Shown here: piece by piece, positions 8,101-16,605 of the stretch
Layout: each line of letters begins with the position of its first letter
Numbering within the stretch: position 1 is the stretch's first letter
From: Curtobacterium sp. UNCCL20
GTDB lineage: Bacteria; Actinomycetota; Actinomycetes; Actinomycetales; Microbacteriaceae
DNA length: 64,000 nt
Reading direction: 5' to 3'
Assembly (NCBI RefSeq): GCF_900101675.1
Contig: NZ_FNKG01000002.1
Coordinates: 515,005 to 579,004, forward strand
Made by a program: the position numbers and the translations under genes
The notes under the pieces: model-generated
The model's input: only the letters and a program-made list of their open reading frames with translations
Database searches by the model: none
Told to the model about the DNA's origin: nothing

Positions 8101-8355
8101 ATGCCCGCCGTGACCCTGCTGACCAAGCCCGGCTGCCACCTCTGCGACGACGCCCGACCGGTCGTCGAACGCGTCGTGGCGGAACACCCCGGAGTGACGC
8201 TGCAGGAGCTGTCGATCCTCGATGACGACGCCCTCCGCGTGGAGTACGCGGAGGACATCCCCGTCGTCCTGGTCGACGGGCGTGTCCACAGCAACTGGCA
8301 CGTCGACGCCGACCGGCTGCACCGTGCCCTCGAGAAGGCCGAGGCCCGAGCATGA
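8101..8355 (+). CDS. Glutaredoxin-like protein (DUF836/NrdH-type fold)
   Basis: An 84-residue thioredoxin-fold protein with a CxxC redox centre (KPGCHLCDDA, cysteines at about residues 12 and 15) and the cis-proline segment EDIPVVLVDG. Small proteins of this type reduce disulphides, but the partner is unknown. The -10 hexamer TATGGT (8089-8094) ends six bases before the ATG, pointing to a leaderless mRNA. The stop overlaps the start of the following Dabb gene (ATGA), so the two are translationally coupled. Confidence 0.85.
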   Translation: MPAVTLLTKPGCHLCDDARPVVERVVAEHPGVTLQELSILDDDALRVEYAEDIPVVLVDGRVHSNWHVDADRLHRALEKAEARA

Positions 8356-8645
8356 TCCACCACGTCGTCTCCTGGACCCTGCGGGAGGACCTCGACCGCC
8401 GGACCTCCGTCGACCGGATCCGTGAGCTCCTGACCGGCCTGATCGGCACCATCGGCTCGATCCGTTCGCTCGAGGTCGTCGAGAACGTGGCGTACCCGGG
8501 CAAGAACCAGGACGTGGCCGTCGTCGCGACGTTCGACGACCTCGCCGGGCTCGACGAGTACCAGGTCCACCCGGAGCACCAGGCCGCGGCAGCGGAGATC
8601 CGCGGCCTCGTCACGGGGCGGGCGGCCATCGACTGGGAGGGCTAG
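8352..8645 (+). CDS. Dabb-family stress-responsive alpha/beta-barrel protein
   Basis: A 97-residue ferredoxin-like dimeric barrel protein. The family signature is visible: MIHHVVSWTL at the N-terminus, the central EVVENVAYPGKNQDVAVVATF, and DEYQVHPEHQAAAAEI in the last helix. Homologues include plant stress proteins and polyketide/olivetolic-acid cyclases; in bacteria the role is usually unknown. It overlaps the glutaredoxin-like gene by four bases. The 188 bases after it contain GC-only low-complexity sequence and the 59-base hairpin at 8723. Confidence 0.85.
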   Translation: MIHHVVSWTLREDLDRRTSVDRIRELLTGLIGTIGSIRSLEVVENVAYPGKNQDVAVVATFDDLAGLDEYQVHPEHQAAAAEIRGLVTGRAAIDWEG

Positions 8646-8722
8646 CCCCGCGCCTCCAGGCCCGCGCCCGCGCTGCCGCGCCGCGCGCCCCGCGCCGCGC
8701 GCTCGCGCCCGCGCCCGCGCCG

Positions 8723-8781
8723 CCGAGATCGCAGAAACGGTCGCTTCCCACGTCGGGAAGCGACCGTTTCTGCGATCTCGG
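8723..8781. repeat. Perfect 27-bp-arm hairpin between convergent genes
   Basis: Arms 8723-8749 and 8755-8781 are exact reverse complements around the 5-base loop ACGTC. The stem is longer than a terminator needs and includes the AT-containing core GCAGAAACGGTCGCTTCCC within a flank of almost pure G/C. It lies between convergent Dabb and aspS genes, so it could terminate both, but its length and composition suggest a dispersed palindromic element. Confidence 0.7.
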
Positions 8782-8833
8782 TGCGATGCGGCGCGCGCCG
8801 CGCCGCAGACGATGCGGCGCGAGCCGCGCGCGA

Positions 8834-10174
8834 CTACGGGGTCAGGCGCGTCGGGCCGCGGAAGAGGTACGTGACCTCGCGGATCGACGGCTCGTGCAGC
8901 GCGAGCATCAGCACGCGTGCGAGACCCATGCCGAACCCACCGTGCGGCGGGACGCCGTAGCGGAAGAAGTCGAGGTACCAGCCGAGCTCCTCCGGGTCGA
9001 GGCCCTTCTCGACCGCCTGGGCCGTCAGGGTCTCCACGCGGTGCTCACGCTGGGCGCCCGTCGAGATCTCGGCGCCGTTGAACAGCAGGTCGTAGCTGTT
9101 CGTGAGCGTCGGGTCGTCGGCGTGACGCATGTGGTAGTACGGCCGGATCGACGCGTCGTAGTCGGTGACGAAGACGAACTCGGAGCCGTGGTGCTCCTTG
9201 GCCCACGCGCTGACCCGGCGCTCGCCCTCGGGGTCGAGGTCGCCGTCCGCGCGGACGACCTCGTAGCCGCTGTCGGCGACGATCTTCCGGGCTTCGGCCA
9301 GGGTCACGCGGGGGAACGGCGCGGTCGGCACGACGAACTCGAAGCCGAAGACCTCCTCGATGTCCTTGCCGTGCTTCTCCTTGACGGCCGTGAAGCCGGC
9401 GACGAGGAGCTCCTCGTGCATCGCCATGACGTCCTGGTGCGACTCGACCCACGAGAACTCGGCGTCGATGCTCGTGAACTCGGTGGCGTGGCGGCTCGTG
9501 AACGACGGGTCCGCACGGAACGCGTCGGCGATCTCGAACACCGCACCGAAGCCGGCGGGCTGCGCCATCTGCTTGAAGTTCTGCGGCGACTGGGCGAGGT
9601 ACGCGGTCGTCTCGAAGTACTCGAGCTGGAACAGCTCGGCGCGCGACTCGGAGGCCGACGCCATCAGCTTCGGCGTGTGGATCTCGATGTAGTCGCGCTC
9701 GACCCAGTACGTCCGGAACGCGTGCTCCATCGTCGTCTGGATGCGGAAGATGAGGTTCTGCTTGCGGTTGCGCAGGTCGAGGAAGCGCCAGTCGAGGCGC
9801 TTGTCGAGCGAGGAGTCGTCGGCGATCGGGGTCTCCGGGATCGCGGCGCTGATCACCTCGAGCGAGCCGACCTTGACCTCGAGCCCGCCGAGCTTCACGC
9901 GCTCGTCGTGCTTCAGGGTGCCCTGCACGTGCACGAAGGTGCCGTGGGCCAGGCCGGAGATCTCGTTCGTGATGCCGAGGGCGAGCTGGGCGGCGTCGTC
10001 GCCGTCCTCGGCCTCGCGGGTGGCGGGGTTCACGAGCTGGACGGCGCCGGACTCGTCGCGGAGGACGACGAACTGCACCTTCTTCTGGTCTCGGACGGTC
10101 TCCACCCATCCGGCGACGGAGACGGAGCCGTCAGGACGTGCGGCGAGGTCGGCGATGCGGGTGCGTTCGATCAC
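8834..10174 (-). CDS. aspS: Aspartyl-tRNA synthetase, archaeal/non-discriminating type
   Basis: A class IIb synthetase charging tRNA-Asp and, if non-discriminating, also tRNA-Asn. An N-terminal OB fold (VAGWVETVRDQKKVQFVVLRD) is followed by the catalytic core with motif 2 (FRADPSFTSRHATEFTSIDAE) and motif 3 (GGFGMGLARVLMLAL). At 446 residues it lacks the ~150-residue insertion of the usual bacterial AspRS, so it is the archaeal-like form. The start is the GTG at 10174; a TAGACT (10188-10183) lies eight bases upstream and no Shine-Dalgarno is visible, so the mRNA is probably leaderless. Confidence 0.93.
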   Translation of the reverse strand: MIERTRIADLAARPDGSVSVAGWVETVRDQKKVQFVVLRDESGAVQLVNPATREAEDGDDAAQLALGITNEISGLAHGTFVHVQGTLKHDERVKLGGLEVKVGSLEVISAAIPETPIADDSSLDKRLDWRFLDLRNRKQNLIFRIQTTMEHAFRTYWVERDYIEIHTPKLMASASESRAELFQLEYFETTAYLAQSPQNFKQMAQPAGFGAVFEIADAFRADPSFTSRHATEFTSIDAEFSWVESHQDVMAMHEELLVAGFTAVKEKHGKDIEEVFGFEFVVPTAPFPRVTLAEARKIVADSGYEVVRADGDLDPEGERRVSAWAKEHHGSEFVFVTDYDASIRPYYHMRHADDPTLTNSYDLLFNGAEISTGAQREHRVETLTAQAVEKGLDPEELGWYLDFFRYGVPPHGGFGMGLARVLMLALHEPSIREVTYLFRGPTRLTP

Positions 10175-10338
10175 GGTGGACGAGTCTACCGGTCCGCCTC
10201 CGCGGGTGCTGGCTCGGTCCTCCACAGGGCGGGTTCCGTCCGCCGTTCTCCACGGGTCGGCCTGGAGGCACGTGTCGGCCCGGCGTGGTCCGTAGCGTCG
10301 TCGACGTGGCCGGGTCGCGAGCTGGAGGGAGGCCCCGC

Positions 10339-10680
10339 ATGACGGCAGGGGTTGAGGGGCTCGCGGCCTGGCCGCCTGCGGCGGTGGCGACGGTGGTCGC
10401 GGCGTTGGGGGCAGCGTGCGTCGCCTTGCTGGCGGCGTTCGTCGGGGGTGTGTGGGCGGTGCTGCGGTGGCGGCGGGACGTCGCGAGGGAGGAGCGCGAT
10501 CGGTACTGGGCGCGGGCGACCGTTGTGTTCGAACTCGTGTCCGGGGACGACGTCGGGCGAAACGAGCTCGGGTACGCGCTCGCAGCCGCGATGTGCGACA
10601 TACAGAGAGTTCCGCGTGGCGAGGAAGCGAGTGCAAGGGTCATGAAGGAACTGCTCGGTGACGACAGGAGGAGACGATGA
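10339..10680 (+). CDS. Hypothetical single-span membrane protein
   Basis: A 113-residue protein starting at an ATG preceded by GGAGGGAGG. Residues ~13-37 form one hydrophobic helix (AAVATVVAALGAACVALLAAF), followed by a basic stop-transfer segment LRWRRDVAREERD and a soluble tail. No known motif. The last four bases (ATGA) overlap the next small gene, so they form a translationally coupled pair. Confidence 0.6.
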   Translation: MTAGVEGLAAWPPAAVATVVAALGAACVALLAAFVGGVWAVLRWRRDVAREERDRYWARATVVFELVSGDDVGRNELGYALAAAMCDIQRVPRGEEASARVMKELLGDDRRRR

Positions 10681-10898
10681 CCACGGTGATCGGGCGTGCA
10701 CGGACGCGCATCGTGCAGTGGCTGGACCGGAATGAGCCGCGTTCGCTGAGCGATGCGGAACTCGACGCGATGTGGGCACGGGCGAAGGTCCGTGCCGCCG
10801 CATGGCGCGCGTACGTCGACGAGCGCACGCGCGAGCTCCAGGCAGAGCGGGCGGGGACGACGGGGAGCGGGGGATCAGGGGAGCGAGGCGCGGAGTGA
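10677..10898 (+). CDS. Hypothetical small basic/helical protein
   Basis: A 73-residue, highly charged protein predicted mainly helical (SLSDAELDAMWARAKVRAAAW), ending in a Gly/Ser-rich tail. It overlaps the upstream membrane protein by ATGA and its 3' end overlaps the end of the convergent MerR gene by 24 bases. Function unknown; the coupling suggests it acts with the upstream membrane protein. Confidence 0.5.
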   Translation: MTTVIGRARTRIVQWLDRNEPRSLSDAELDAMWARAKVRAAAWRAYVDERTRELQAERAGTTGSGGSGERGAE

Positions 10899-11261
10899 CC
10901 CGAGCGTGCCGATGAACTCCTCGGCCATACCGGCGCGTTCGACGAGCTTCGCGTGGCGTGCCCGGGCATCGGCCAAGAACTCGTCGAGCCGGGCGGCGAG
11001 CGCGGCCTCGTCCGCGGGCTGCGCCGCAGCGAGGCCGTCGACGACGCGGAGCAGCTCGGCCATCTCCTCGAGGGTGAACCCGAGCGGCTTCATCCGACGG
11101 ATCACCAGCAGGCGCTCGAGGTCCTGTTCCGTGTAGACCCGGAACCCGCCGGTGGTCCGGCCGCTCGGTACGAGCAGCCCGACCTCGTCGTAGTGCCGGA
11201 TCGTCCGGAGGGACATCCCGGCGCGATCGGCCAGCTCACCGATGTGCATCGTGGTGCTCAC
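10875..11261 (-). CDS. MerR-family transcriptional regulator
   Basis: A 128-residue regulator with a complete MerR DNA-binding domain (HIGELADRAGMSLRTIRHYDEVGLLVPSGRT, wing GGFRVYTEQD) and a C-terminal coiled coil. No cysteine metal site is present, so the effector is probably organic or the protein acts constitutively. The GTG start at 11261 lies 41 bases from the divergent SulP start. The shared gap contains an 11-bp-arm palindrome, the obvious operator for MerR-type control of the transporter and of itself. Confidence 0.9.
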   Translation of the reverse strand: MSTTMHIGELADRAGMSLRTIRHYDEVGLLVPSGRTTGGFRVYTEQDLERLLVIRRMKPLGFTLEEMAELLRVVDGLAAAQPADEAALAARLDEFLADARARHAKLVERAGMAEEFIGTLGSLRASLP

Positions 11262-11267
11262 GTGCCG

Positions 11268-11295
11268 AACTCTACCCTCACGTCAGGGTAGAGTT
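11268..11295. promoter_or_regulatory. Candidate MerR operator, AACTCTACCCT-N6-AGGGTAGAGTT
   Basis: A perfect 11-base inverted repeat (11268-11278 / 11285-11295) around CACGTC fills most of the 41-base gap between the MerR and SulP genes. Each arm contains a TAGAGT/TACCCT-like hexamer that could serve as the -10 of the outgoing promoter; the right arm ends seven bases before the SulP ATG. Confidence 0.6.
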
Positions 11296-11302
11296 CCTGC
11301 CG

Positions 11303-12793
11303 ATGACCGCGATCACGCACGCTCCCACAGCGCCGAGCGTCCTCAGTGCCCTGCGCTCGCCGCGCCTCCTCACGCGAGAGGTCCTGGCCGGCATCGTCAC
11401 CGCGCTGGCCCTCATCCCCGAGGCGATCTCGTTCTCCGTCGTCGCGGGTGTCGACCCCGCCGTCGGGCTCTTCTCGAGCGTCGTCATCGCGGTGGTGATC
11501 TCGATCGTCGGGGGTCGTCCGGCGATGATCTCCGCCGCCGCGGGCTCCGTCGCACTCGTCATCGCCCCGCTCGTGCGCGACCACGGGATCGCGTACCTCG
11601 TGCCGACGGTCGTCCTCGGCGGGGCGATCCAGATCGTCCTCGGGTTCCTCGGGGTCGCCCGGCTGATGCGGTTCATCCCGCGGAGCGTCAACGTCGCCTT
11701 CGTGAACGCCCTCGCCATCCTGATCTTCACCGCGCAGCTGCCGAACCTCCTCGGCGGCGACGTGCCGGTGAGCGTCTGGCCGCTGACCGCGCTCGGCGTC
11801 GCGATCATCGTCGGCTTCCCCTTCCTCACGAAGGCGATCCCGGCGCCGCTCATCGCCGTCGTCGTCATCACCGCGATCACGCTCCTGTTCGGTGTCGCCG
11901 TCCCGACGGTCGGCGACGAAGGGGCCCTGCCGACAGCGCTGCCGGGGTTCAACGGCATCACCACGCCGATCAGCTTCGAGACGCTGCAGATCATCGCGCC
12001 GTACGCGTTCGGCGTCGCGGTCGTCGGGCTCATCGAGACCCTGCTCACCGCACAGCTCGTCGACTCGATCACCGAGACCGGCTCGAGCAAGTGGCGGGAG
12101 TCCTGGGGGCAGGGCATCGCGAACGTCGCCTCCGCGTTCTTCGGCGGCACCGGCGGCTGCGCGATGATCGGCCAGACGGTCATCAACGTGAAGACGGCCG
12201 GGGCTCGGACCCGTGTCTCCACCTTCGTGGCGGGCGCCTCGGTCCTCGTGCTGACGATCGTGCTGCACGACCTCGTCGCGGAGATCCCGATGGCCGCGCT
12301 GACGGCGGTGATGATCATGGTGTGCGTCGCGACCTTCGACTGGCACAGCATCCGTCCCCGCACCCTCCGCCGGATGCCGCTCGGCGAGACCGCGGTGATG
12401 GTGATCACGGTCGTGGTCGTCGTGGCGACGGACAACCTCGCTACCGGGGTCCTGGTCGGGGTCGTCGTCGCAGCACTCGTCTTCGCTCGACGAGCGGCGC
12501 ACGTGGTGACCGTCGTCCGCGAACCGGTGGACGAGCACACGGTCCGCTACCGGGTCCGCGGGGCGCTGTTCTTCGCCTCCTCGAACGACCTGGTCACGCG
12601 GTTCTCCTACGCCGAGGACCCGGAGCACGTCGTCATCGACATGTCCGACGCGCACGTGTTCGACGCGAGCACGGTCGCCGCCCTCGACGGTGTCGAGCAG
12701 CGGTTCGCGAAGCACGGCTCCACGGTCGAGGTCGTGCACCTCAACACCGGGTCGACGGCGTTGCACGGGCGGCTGTCGGGCGAGCTCGGCTGA
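11303..12793 (+). CDS. SulP-family anion transporter with STAS domain
   Basis: A 496-residue SLC26/SulP inner-membrane transporter for sulfate, bicarbonate or a dicarboxylate. The membrane domain (residues ~25-390) includes the signature LAGIVTALALIPEAISFSVVAG near the N-terminus; the cytosolic STAS domain covers about 405-490 (HVVIDMSDAHVFDASTVAALDG). The substrate cannot be read from sequence. The start is seven bases after the right arm of the MerR operator, implying leaderless transcription under MerR control. Confidence 0.92.
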   Translation: MTAITHAPTAPSVLSALRSPRLLTREVLAGIVTALALIPEAISFSVVAGVDPAVGLFSSVVIAVVISIVGGRPAMISAAAGSVALVIAPLVRDHGIAYLVPTVVLGGAIQIVLGFLGVARLMRFIPRSVNVAFVNALAILIFTAQLPNLLGGDVPVSVWPLTALGVAIIVGFPFLTKAIPAPLIAVVVITAITLLFGVAVPTVGDEGALPTALPGFNGITTPISFETLQIIAPYAFGVAVVGLIETLLTAQLVDSITETGSSKWRESWGQGIANVASAFFGGTGGCAMIGQTVINVKTAGARTRVSTFVAGASVLVLTIVLHDLVAEIPMAALTAVMIMVCVATFDWHSIRPRTLRRMPLGETAVMVITVVVVVATDNLATGVLVGVVVAALVFARRAAHVVTVVREPVDEHTVRYRVRGALFFASSNDLVTRFSYAEDPEHVVIDMSDAHVFDASTVAALDGVEQRFAKHGSTVEVVHLNTGSTALHGRLSGELG

Positions 12794-12861
12794 GCGGTTC
12801 CGCATCCGGTGAATCAGCTGTGCGGGCGGTGGGAACAGCTGGGCGACCTACACTGGAACCC

Positions 12862-13518
12862 ATGCCCGCGACCCGAATCCACCTCGTCCGTCACGGCGAG
12901 GTGCACAACCCGGACCGTGTGCTCTACGGGCGGCTGCCGGGCTTCGGCCTGAGCGACCTCGGCAAGCGGATGGCTCTCGCGTCGGCGACCGCGTGGAAGG
13001 ACGCCGGGGTGGACGTCCGTCGCATCGTGGCCTCCCCGCTGCAGCGCACGCAGGAGTCCGCCGCGCCCTGGGCCGAGGCGTTCGGACTCGACCTGGCCCT
13101 CGACGAACGACTCATCGAGCCGACGAACCGCTACGAGGGACAGCCCCCGGGCTTCACGAAGCGCTCGCTCGGACGCCCGGCGGAGTGGCCGTGGATCGCG
13201 AACCCGTTCCGGCCCAGCTGGGGCGAGGCGTACGAGTCCATCGCGAACCGGATGCTCGCCGCGATCGGCACCGCTTGGGAGAGCGTGGACGAGGGCGACG
13301 TCGTCCTCGTCAGTCACCAGCTCCCGATCTGGATGGTGCACCGTCGGCTCGCGGGCGAGTCCCTCTGGCACGACCCGAGGAAGCGCCGCTGCGACCTCTC
13401 CAGCATCACGACCGTCGAGCGTGTACCCGCCACCTCGTCCGGCCGGTTCACCGAGGTCGGGTACGCGGACCCCGCGCAGGCACTCCGCGCGACCGCAGTC
13501 GACGAAGGAGCAGTATGA
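12862..13518 (+). CDS. Histidine phosphatase (phosphoglycerate mutase-like) family protein
   Basis: A 218-residue phosphatase-fold protein with the catalytic LVRHGEV at residues 8-14 and the second histidine in VLVSHQLPIWMVH. It is the first gene of the cytochrome c maturation operon, where the mycobacterial counterpart (Rv0525) has the same position; its own substrate is unknown. TACACT (12849-12854) ends seven bases before the ATG, so the operon mRNA is probably leaderless. Its stop overlaps the start of the thioredoxin-like gene. Confidence 0.9.
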   Translation: MPATRIHLVRHGEVHNPDRVLYGRLPGFGLSDLGKRMALASATAWKDAGVDVRRIVASPLQRTQESAAPWAEAFGLDLALDERLIEPTNRYEGQPPGFTKRSLGRPAEWPWIANPFRPSWGEAYESIANRMLAAIGTAWESVDEGDVVLVSHQLPIWMVHRRLAGESLWHDPRKRRCDLSSITTVERVPATSSGRFTEVGYADPAQALRATAVDEGAV

Positions 13519-14129
13519 GGACCACCACCAAGCGACTCGCGACGATCGCGGCGACCGCGCTCGCCGCGGCCCTGGTCCTCACCGGCTGCTCGTCCGACAA
13601 CGACTCCCTGTCGAAGCAGTACGGCAACGGGACCACGCAGAACTACATCTCCGGCGACGGAGCGGTGACCGAGGTCGCCACCGACAAGCGCACGGACGCG
13701 GTCGACTTCACGGCGAAGGACACCGACGGCGACACGATCTCGGCGAAGGACCTCCGCGGCAAGGTCGTCGTCCTGAACTTCTGGTACGCGGGCTGCCCGC
13801 CGTGCCGTGCCGAGGCGAAGTACCTCAACAAGGTGCACGACCAGTTCGCCGGCAAGGACGTCGCGTTCGTCGGCGTCAACGTCCGCGACGAGCAGGCCAC
13901 GGCCGCGGCGTTCGAGCGCCGGTTCGGGGTCGACTACCCGACGGTGCTCGACGCGAAGTCCGGCACGATGCAGCTCGCGCTGTCCGGGCAGATCGCCCCG
14001 AACGCCGTCCCCGCGACGATCGTCCTCGACAAGAAGGGCCGGGTCGCCGCGCGCGTCCTCGGAGCCGTCGACGGCCCCGGCATCCTGAACACCCTCGTCG
14101 CCGACGAGTTGTCGGGCAAGGCGTCCTGA
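13515..14129 (+). CDS. TlpA/ResA-type thioredoxin-like lipoprotein
   Basis: A 204-residue membrane-anchored disulphide reductase for apocytochrome c. A lipoprotein signal peptide ends in LTGC (Cys25); the thioredoxin fold carries WYAGCPPC (Cys94 and Cys97) and a cis-Pro segment NAVPATIV. In System II it keeps the CXXCH cysteines reduced with electrons from CcdA, the next gene, four bases downstream. The ATG overlaps the preceding stop (ATGA). Confidence 0.93.
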   Translation: MRTTTKRLATIAATALAAALVLTGCSSDNDSLSKQYGNGTTQNYISGDGAVTEVATDKRTDAVDFTAKDTDGDTISAKDLRGKVVVLNFWYAGCPPCRAEAKYLNKVHDQFAGKDVAFVGVNVRDEQATAAAFERRFGVDYPTVLDAKSGTMQLALSGQIAPNAVPATIVLDKKGRVAARVLGAVDGPGILNTLVADELSGKAS

Positions 14130-14132
14130 CCC

Positions 14133-14873
14133 GTGTCCAGCAACCCCTTCGCCGACGCGATCCTCAGCGGACAGATGGCCGTGGCGCTCCCCGTCGCGGC
14201 CCTCGCCGGGCTCGTGTCGTTCCTGTCCCCGTGCGTGCTGCCCCTCGTGCCGGGCTACCTCGGCTACGTCGGCGGCGTCGCCGAGGGCGGGCAGCGCCGC
14301 GGCCGCGTGGTGCTCGGGGTGCTGCTGTTCATCCTCGGGTTCACGGCCGTGTTCGTGGCCTACACGACGGTCTTCGGCGCGCTCGGCTTCTGGCTCGTCC
14401 GTTGGCGCGACCTCATCACGCAGATCCTCGGCGTGGTGGTCATCGCGATGGGCCTCGTGTTCGTCGGCCGGTTCACGTTCCTGCAGCGCACCATCAAGCC
14501 GGCGTGGACCCCTGCGACCGGGCTGGTCGGCGCCCCGCTCCTCGGCATCGTGTTCGGCCTCGGCTGGACCCCGTGCCTCGGCCCGACCCTCGCCGCGATC
14601 AACCTGCTCAGCGTGCAGTCGGGCAGCGCCTGGCAGGGCATGTGGCTCGGGGTCGCGTACTGCCTCGGCCTCGGCATCCCGTTCGTGCTCGTCGCGCTCG
14701 GCGCCGGTTGGGCCACGGGAGCGATCCGTGCCGTGAAGCGCCACATGCGCACCGTCAACATCATCGGAGGAGCGATCCTGATCGTCATCGGTCTGCTCAT
14801 GGTCACCGGAATCTGGTCGGCCGTCATGTCGAGCGTCGGGGCGGTGATCCAGAGCTATGTCCCGGCAGTCTGA
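14133..14873 (+). CDS. ccdA: Cytochrome c biogenesis protein CcdA (DsbD transmembrane domain family)
   Basis: A 246-residue, six-helix membrane protein moving reducing equivalents from cytosolic thioredoxin to the outside. The two conserved cysteines lie in SFLSPCVLPLVPGY (TM1) and LGWTPCLGPT (TM4). The GTG start at 14133 directly follows the TlpA-like stop. It overlaps resB by 17 bases, which ties the operon together. Confidence 0.93.
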   Translation: MSSNPFADAILSGQMAVALPVAALAGLVSFLSPCVLPLVPGYLGYVGGVAEGGQRRGRVVLGVLLFILGFTAVFVAYTTVFGALGFWLVRWRDLITQILGVVVIAMGLVFVGRFTFLQRTIKPAWTPATGLVGAPLLGIVFGLGWTPCLGPTLAAINLLSVQSGSAWQGMWLGVAYCLGLGIPFVLVALGAGWATGAIRAVKRHMRTVNIIGGAILIVIGLLMVTGIWSAVMSSVGAVIQSYVPAV

Positions 14874-16605
14874 GACCGACGACAGCCGGATCGAGAACGG
14901 CACCGCGTCCGACCCGATGCGGCCCTCCGACCACGTCGACGGTGCTGGACCGGCCGACGGCGGCAGCGAGGTCAACCAGCCGAAGCTCGGCCTGATCGGG
15001 TACGTCCGGTTCTTCTGGCGACAGCTCACGAGCATGCGGACGGCGCTCTTCCTCCTCATGCTGCTCGCCCTCGCGGCGATCCCCGGCTCCCTCGTGCCCC
15101 AGCGCACGGCGGACCCGAACGGCGTCGTGCAGTACAAGGCGGACCACCCGCAGCTCTTCCCGGTCCTCGACAAGCTGCAGGTCTTCGACACCTACACCTC
15201 GGTGTGGTTCTCCGCGATCTACCTGCTCCTCTTCGTCTCCCTGATCGGCTGCATCGTGCCCCGCACGAAACACCACTGGCAGGCCCTCCGCACCCGTCCG
15301 CCGAAGACGCCCGCGCGCCTGACGCGTCTGGCGGGCTACCGCAGCGTCGCCGTGAACCCGGACACGGTCACCACCGCAGCGGGTGGGACGAACGCGGCCA
15401 CGGGCCTCCCGTCCGTCGAGCACGCCGTGACGCGCGCGATGGCGATCCTGAAGCGCTCCGGCTACCGCGTCGAGCGGTTCGGCGACTCGGTGAGCGCGGA
15501 GCGCGGCTACCTGCGCGAGACCGGCAACCTGGTGTTCCACGCGGCCCTCGTCGGCGTGCTGCTCGCCGTCGGCGTCGGCGGCGGGTTCGGCTACACCGGA
15601 CAGCGGCTCCTGGTGGAGGGACAGACCTTCTCGAACGTGCTCGGTTCGTACGACTCGTTCAACCCGGGTCGCTGGTTCCAGCAGACCGACCTGAAGGGCT
15701 ACAACCTGACGCTCGACAAGTTCGTAACGAAGTACGAGGAGCGGAACCTCGACGCCCTCGGCCAGGCCCTCGACTACTCCGCCACGGTGACCAGCAGGGA
15801 GAAGGGCGGCGAGGCGAAGACCAGCCGCCTCGGCGTCAACGACCCGCTCAGCGTCGGCGGCACGAACGTGTACCTGCTCGGCAACGGCTACGCCATGGGC
15901 GTGACGGTGCGCGACGGCAAGGGCGACGTGGCGTTCAAGGACGTCGTGCCGTTCCTGCCGGAGGACTCGAACTACACCTCGACCGGCGTCATCAAGGTGC
16001 CGGACGCCGTGCCGGACCAGCTCGGCATGGTCGGGTTCTTCTACCCGACGGCCTCGAAGCTGTCGACCGGCGCGTTCACCAGCGCCTACCCGGACTCGCA
16101 GAACCCGCTCCTGACGCTGCAGGTCTACACCGGCGACCTCGGCCTCGACGACGGTGTGCCGCAGAGCGTCTACACGCTCGACACGTCGGGCCTCAAGCAG
16201 ATCGCCGGCCGCCAGTCCGACGCGGCGAGCATCGAGCTGAAGCCCGGGCAGACGAAGACCCTGCCGAACGGTGCCGGGTCGATCACCTTCGACGGTGTGA
16301 AGCGGTACGTGTCGCTCGACGTGCACCACGACCCGTCGCAGGCGTGGGTCGCCGGCTTCGCCGTGCTGTCCGTCCTGGGCCTGCTCACCTCGCTCTTCGT
16401 CCCGCGCCGACGCGTGTGGGTGAAGGTCGTTCCGCGCACGGCGGTGGCCACCGGTCCGGACGGGACGCCCGACGCGACCGGCCCGGGGGAGTACGACCTC
16501 GAGTACGCGGGCCTCGCGCGCGGCGAGGACCCGAACCTGGAACGAGCCGTGGCGGACATCGCCCAGCGCCACACGTCGGACCTCGGAGTTAGGATGCCCC
16601 AGTGA
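14857..16605 (+). CDS. resB: Cytochrome c biogenesis protein ResB
   Basis: A 582-residue component of the System II haem delivery complex. After a ~45-residue hydrophilic N-terminus come TM helices around residues 60-80 and 115-135 (VWFSAIYLLLFVSLIGCIVP), a third near 225-245, a large extracytoplasmic domain and a final TM at about 495-515. It forms a complex with CcsB, whose GTG overlaps the resB stop by four bases. Confidence 0.93.
   Translation: MSRQSETDDSRIENGTASDPMRPSDHVDGAGPADGGSEVNQPKLGLIGYVRFFWRQLTSMRTALFLLMLLALAAIPGSLVPQRTADPNGVVQYKADHPQLFPVLDKLQVFDTYTSVWFSAIYLLLFVSLIGCIVPRTKHHWQALRTRPPKTPARLTRLAGYRSVAVNPDTVTTAAGGTNAATGLPSVEHAVTRAMAILKRSGYRVERFGDSVSAERGYLRETGNLVFHAALVGVLLAVGVGGGFGYTGQRLLVEGQTFSNVLGSYDSFNPGRWFQQTDLKGYNLTLDKFVTKYEERNLDALGQALDYSATVTSREKGGEAKTSRLGVNDPLSVGGTNVYLLGNGYAMGVTVRDGKGDVAFKDVVPFLPEDSNYTSTGVIKVPDAVPDQLGMVGFFYPTASKLSTGAFTSAYPDSQNPLLTLQVYTGDLGLDDGVPQSVYTLDTSGLKQIAGRQSDAASIELKPGQTKTLPNGAGSITFDGVKRYVSLDVHHDPSQAWVAGFAVLSVLGLLTSLFVPRRRVWVKVVPRTAVATGPDGTPDATGPGEYDLEYAGLARGEDPNLERAVADIAQRHTSDLGVRMPQ

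Noticed and set aside
11242..12861. N-terminal extension of the histidine phosphatase frame
   Set aside because: The open frame runs back through the SulP gene out of register; the RHG motif eight residues after the ATG at 12862 and the -10 hexamer seven bases upstream fix the start.
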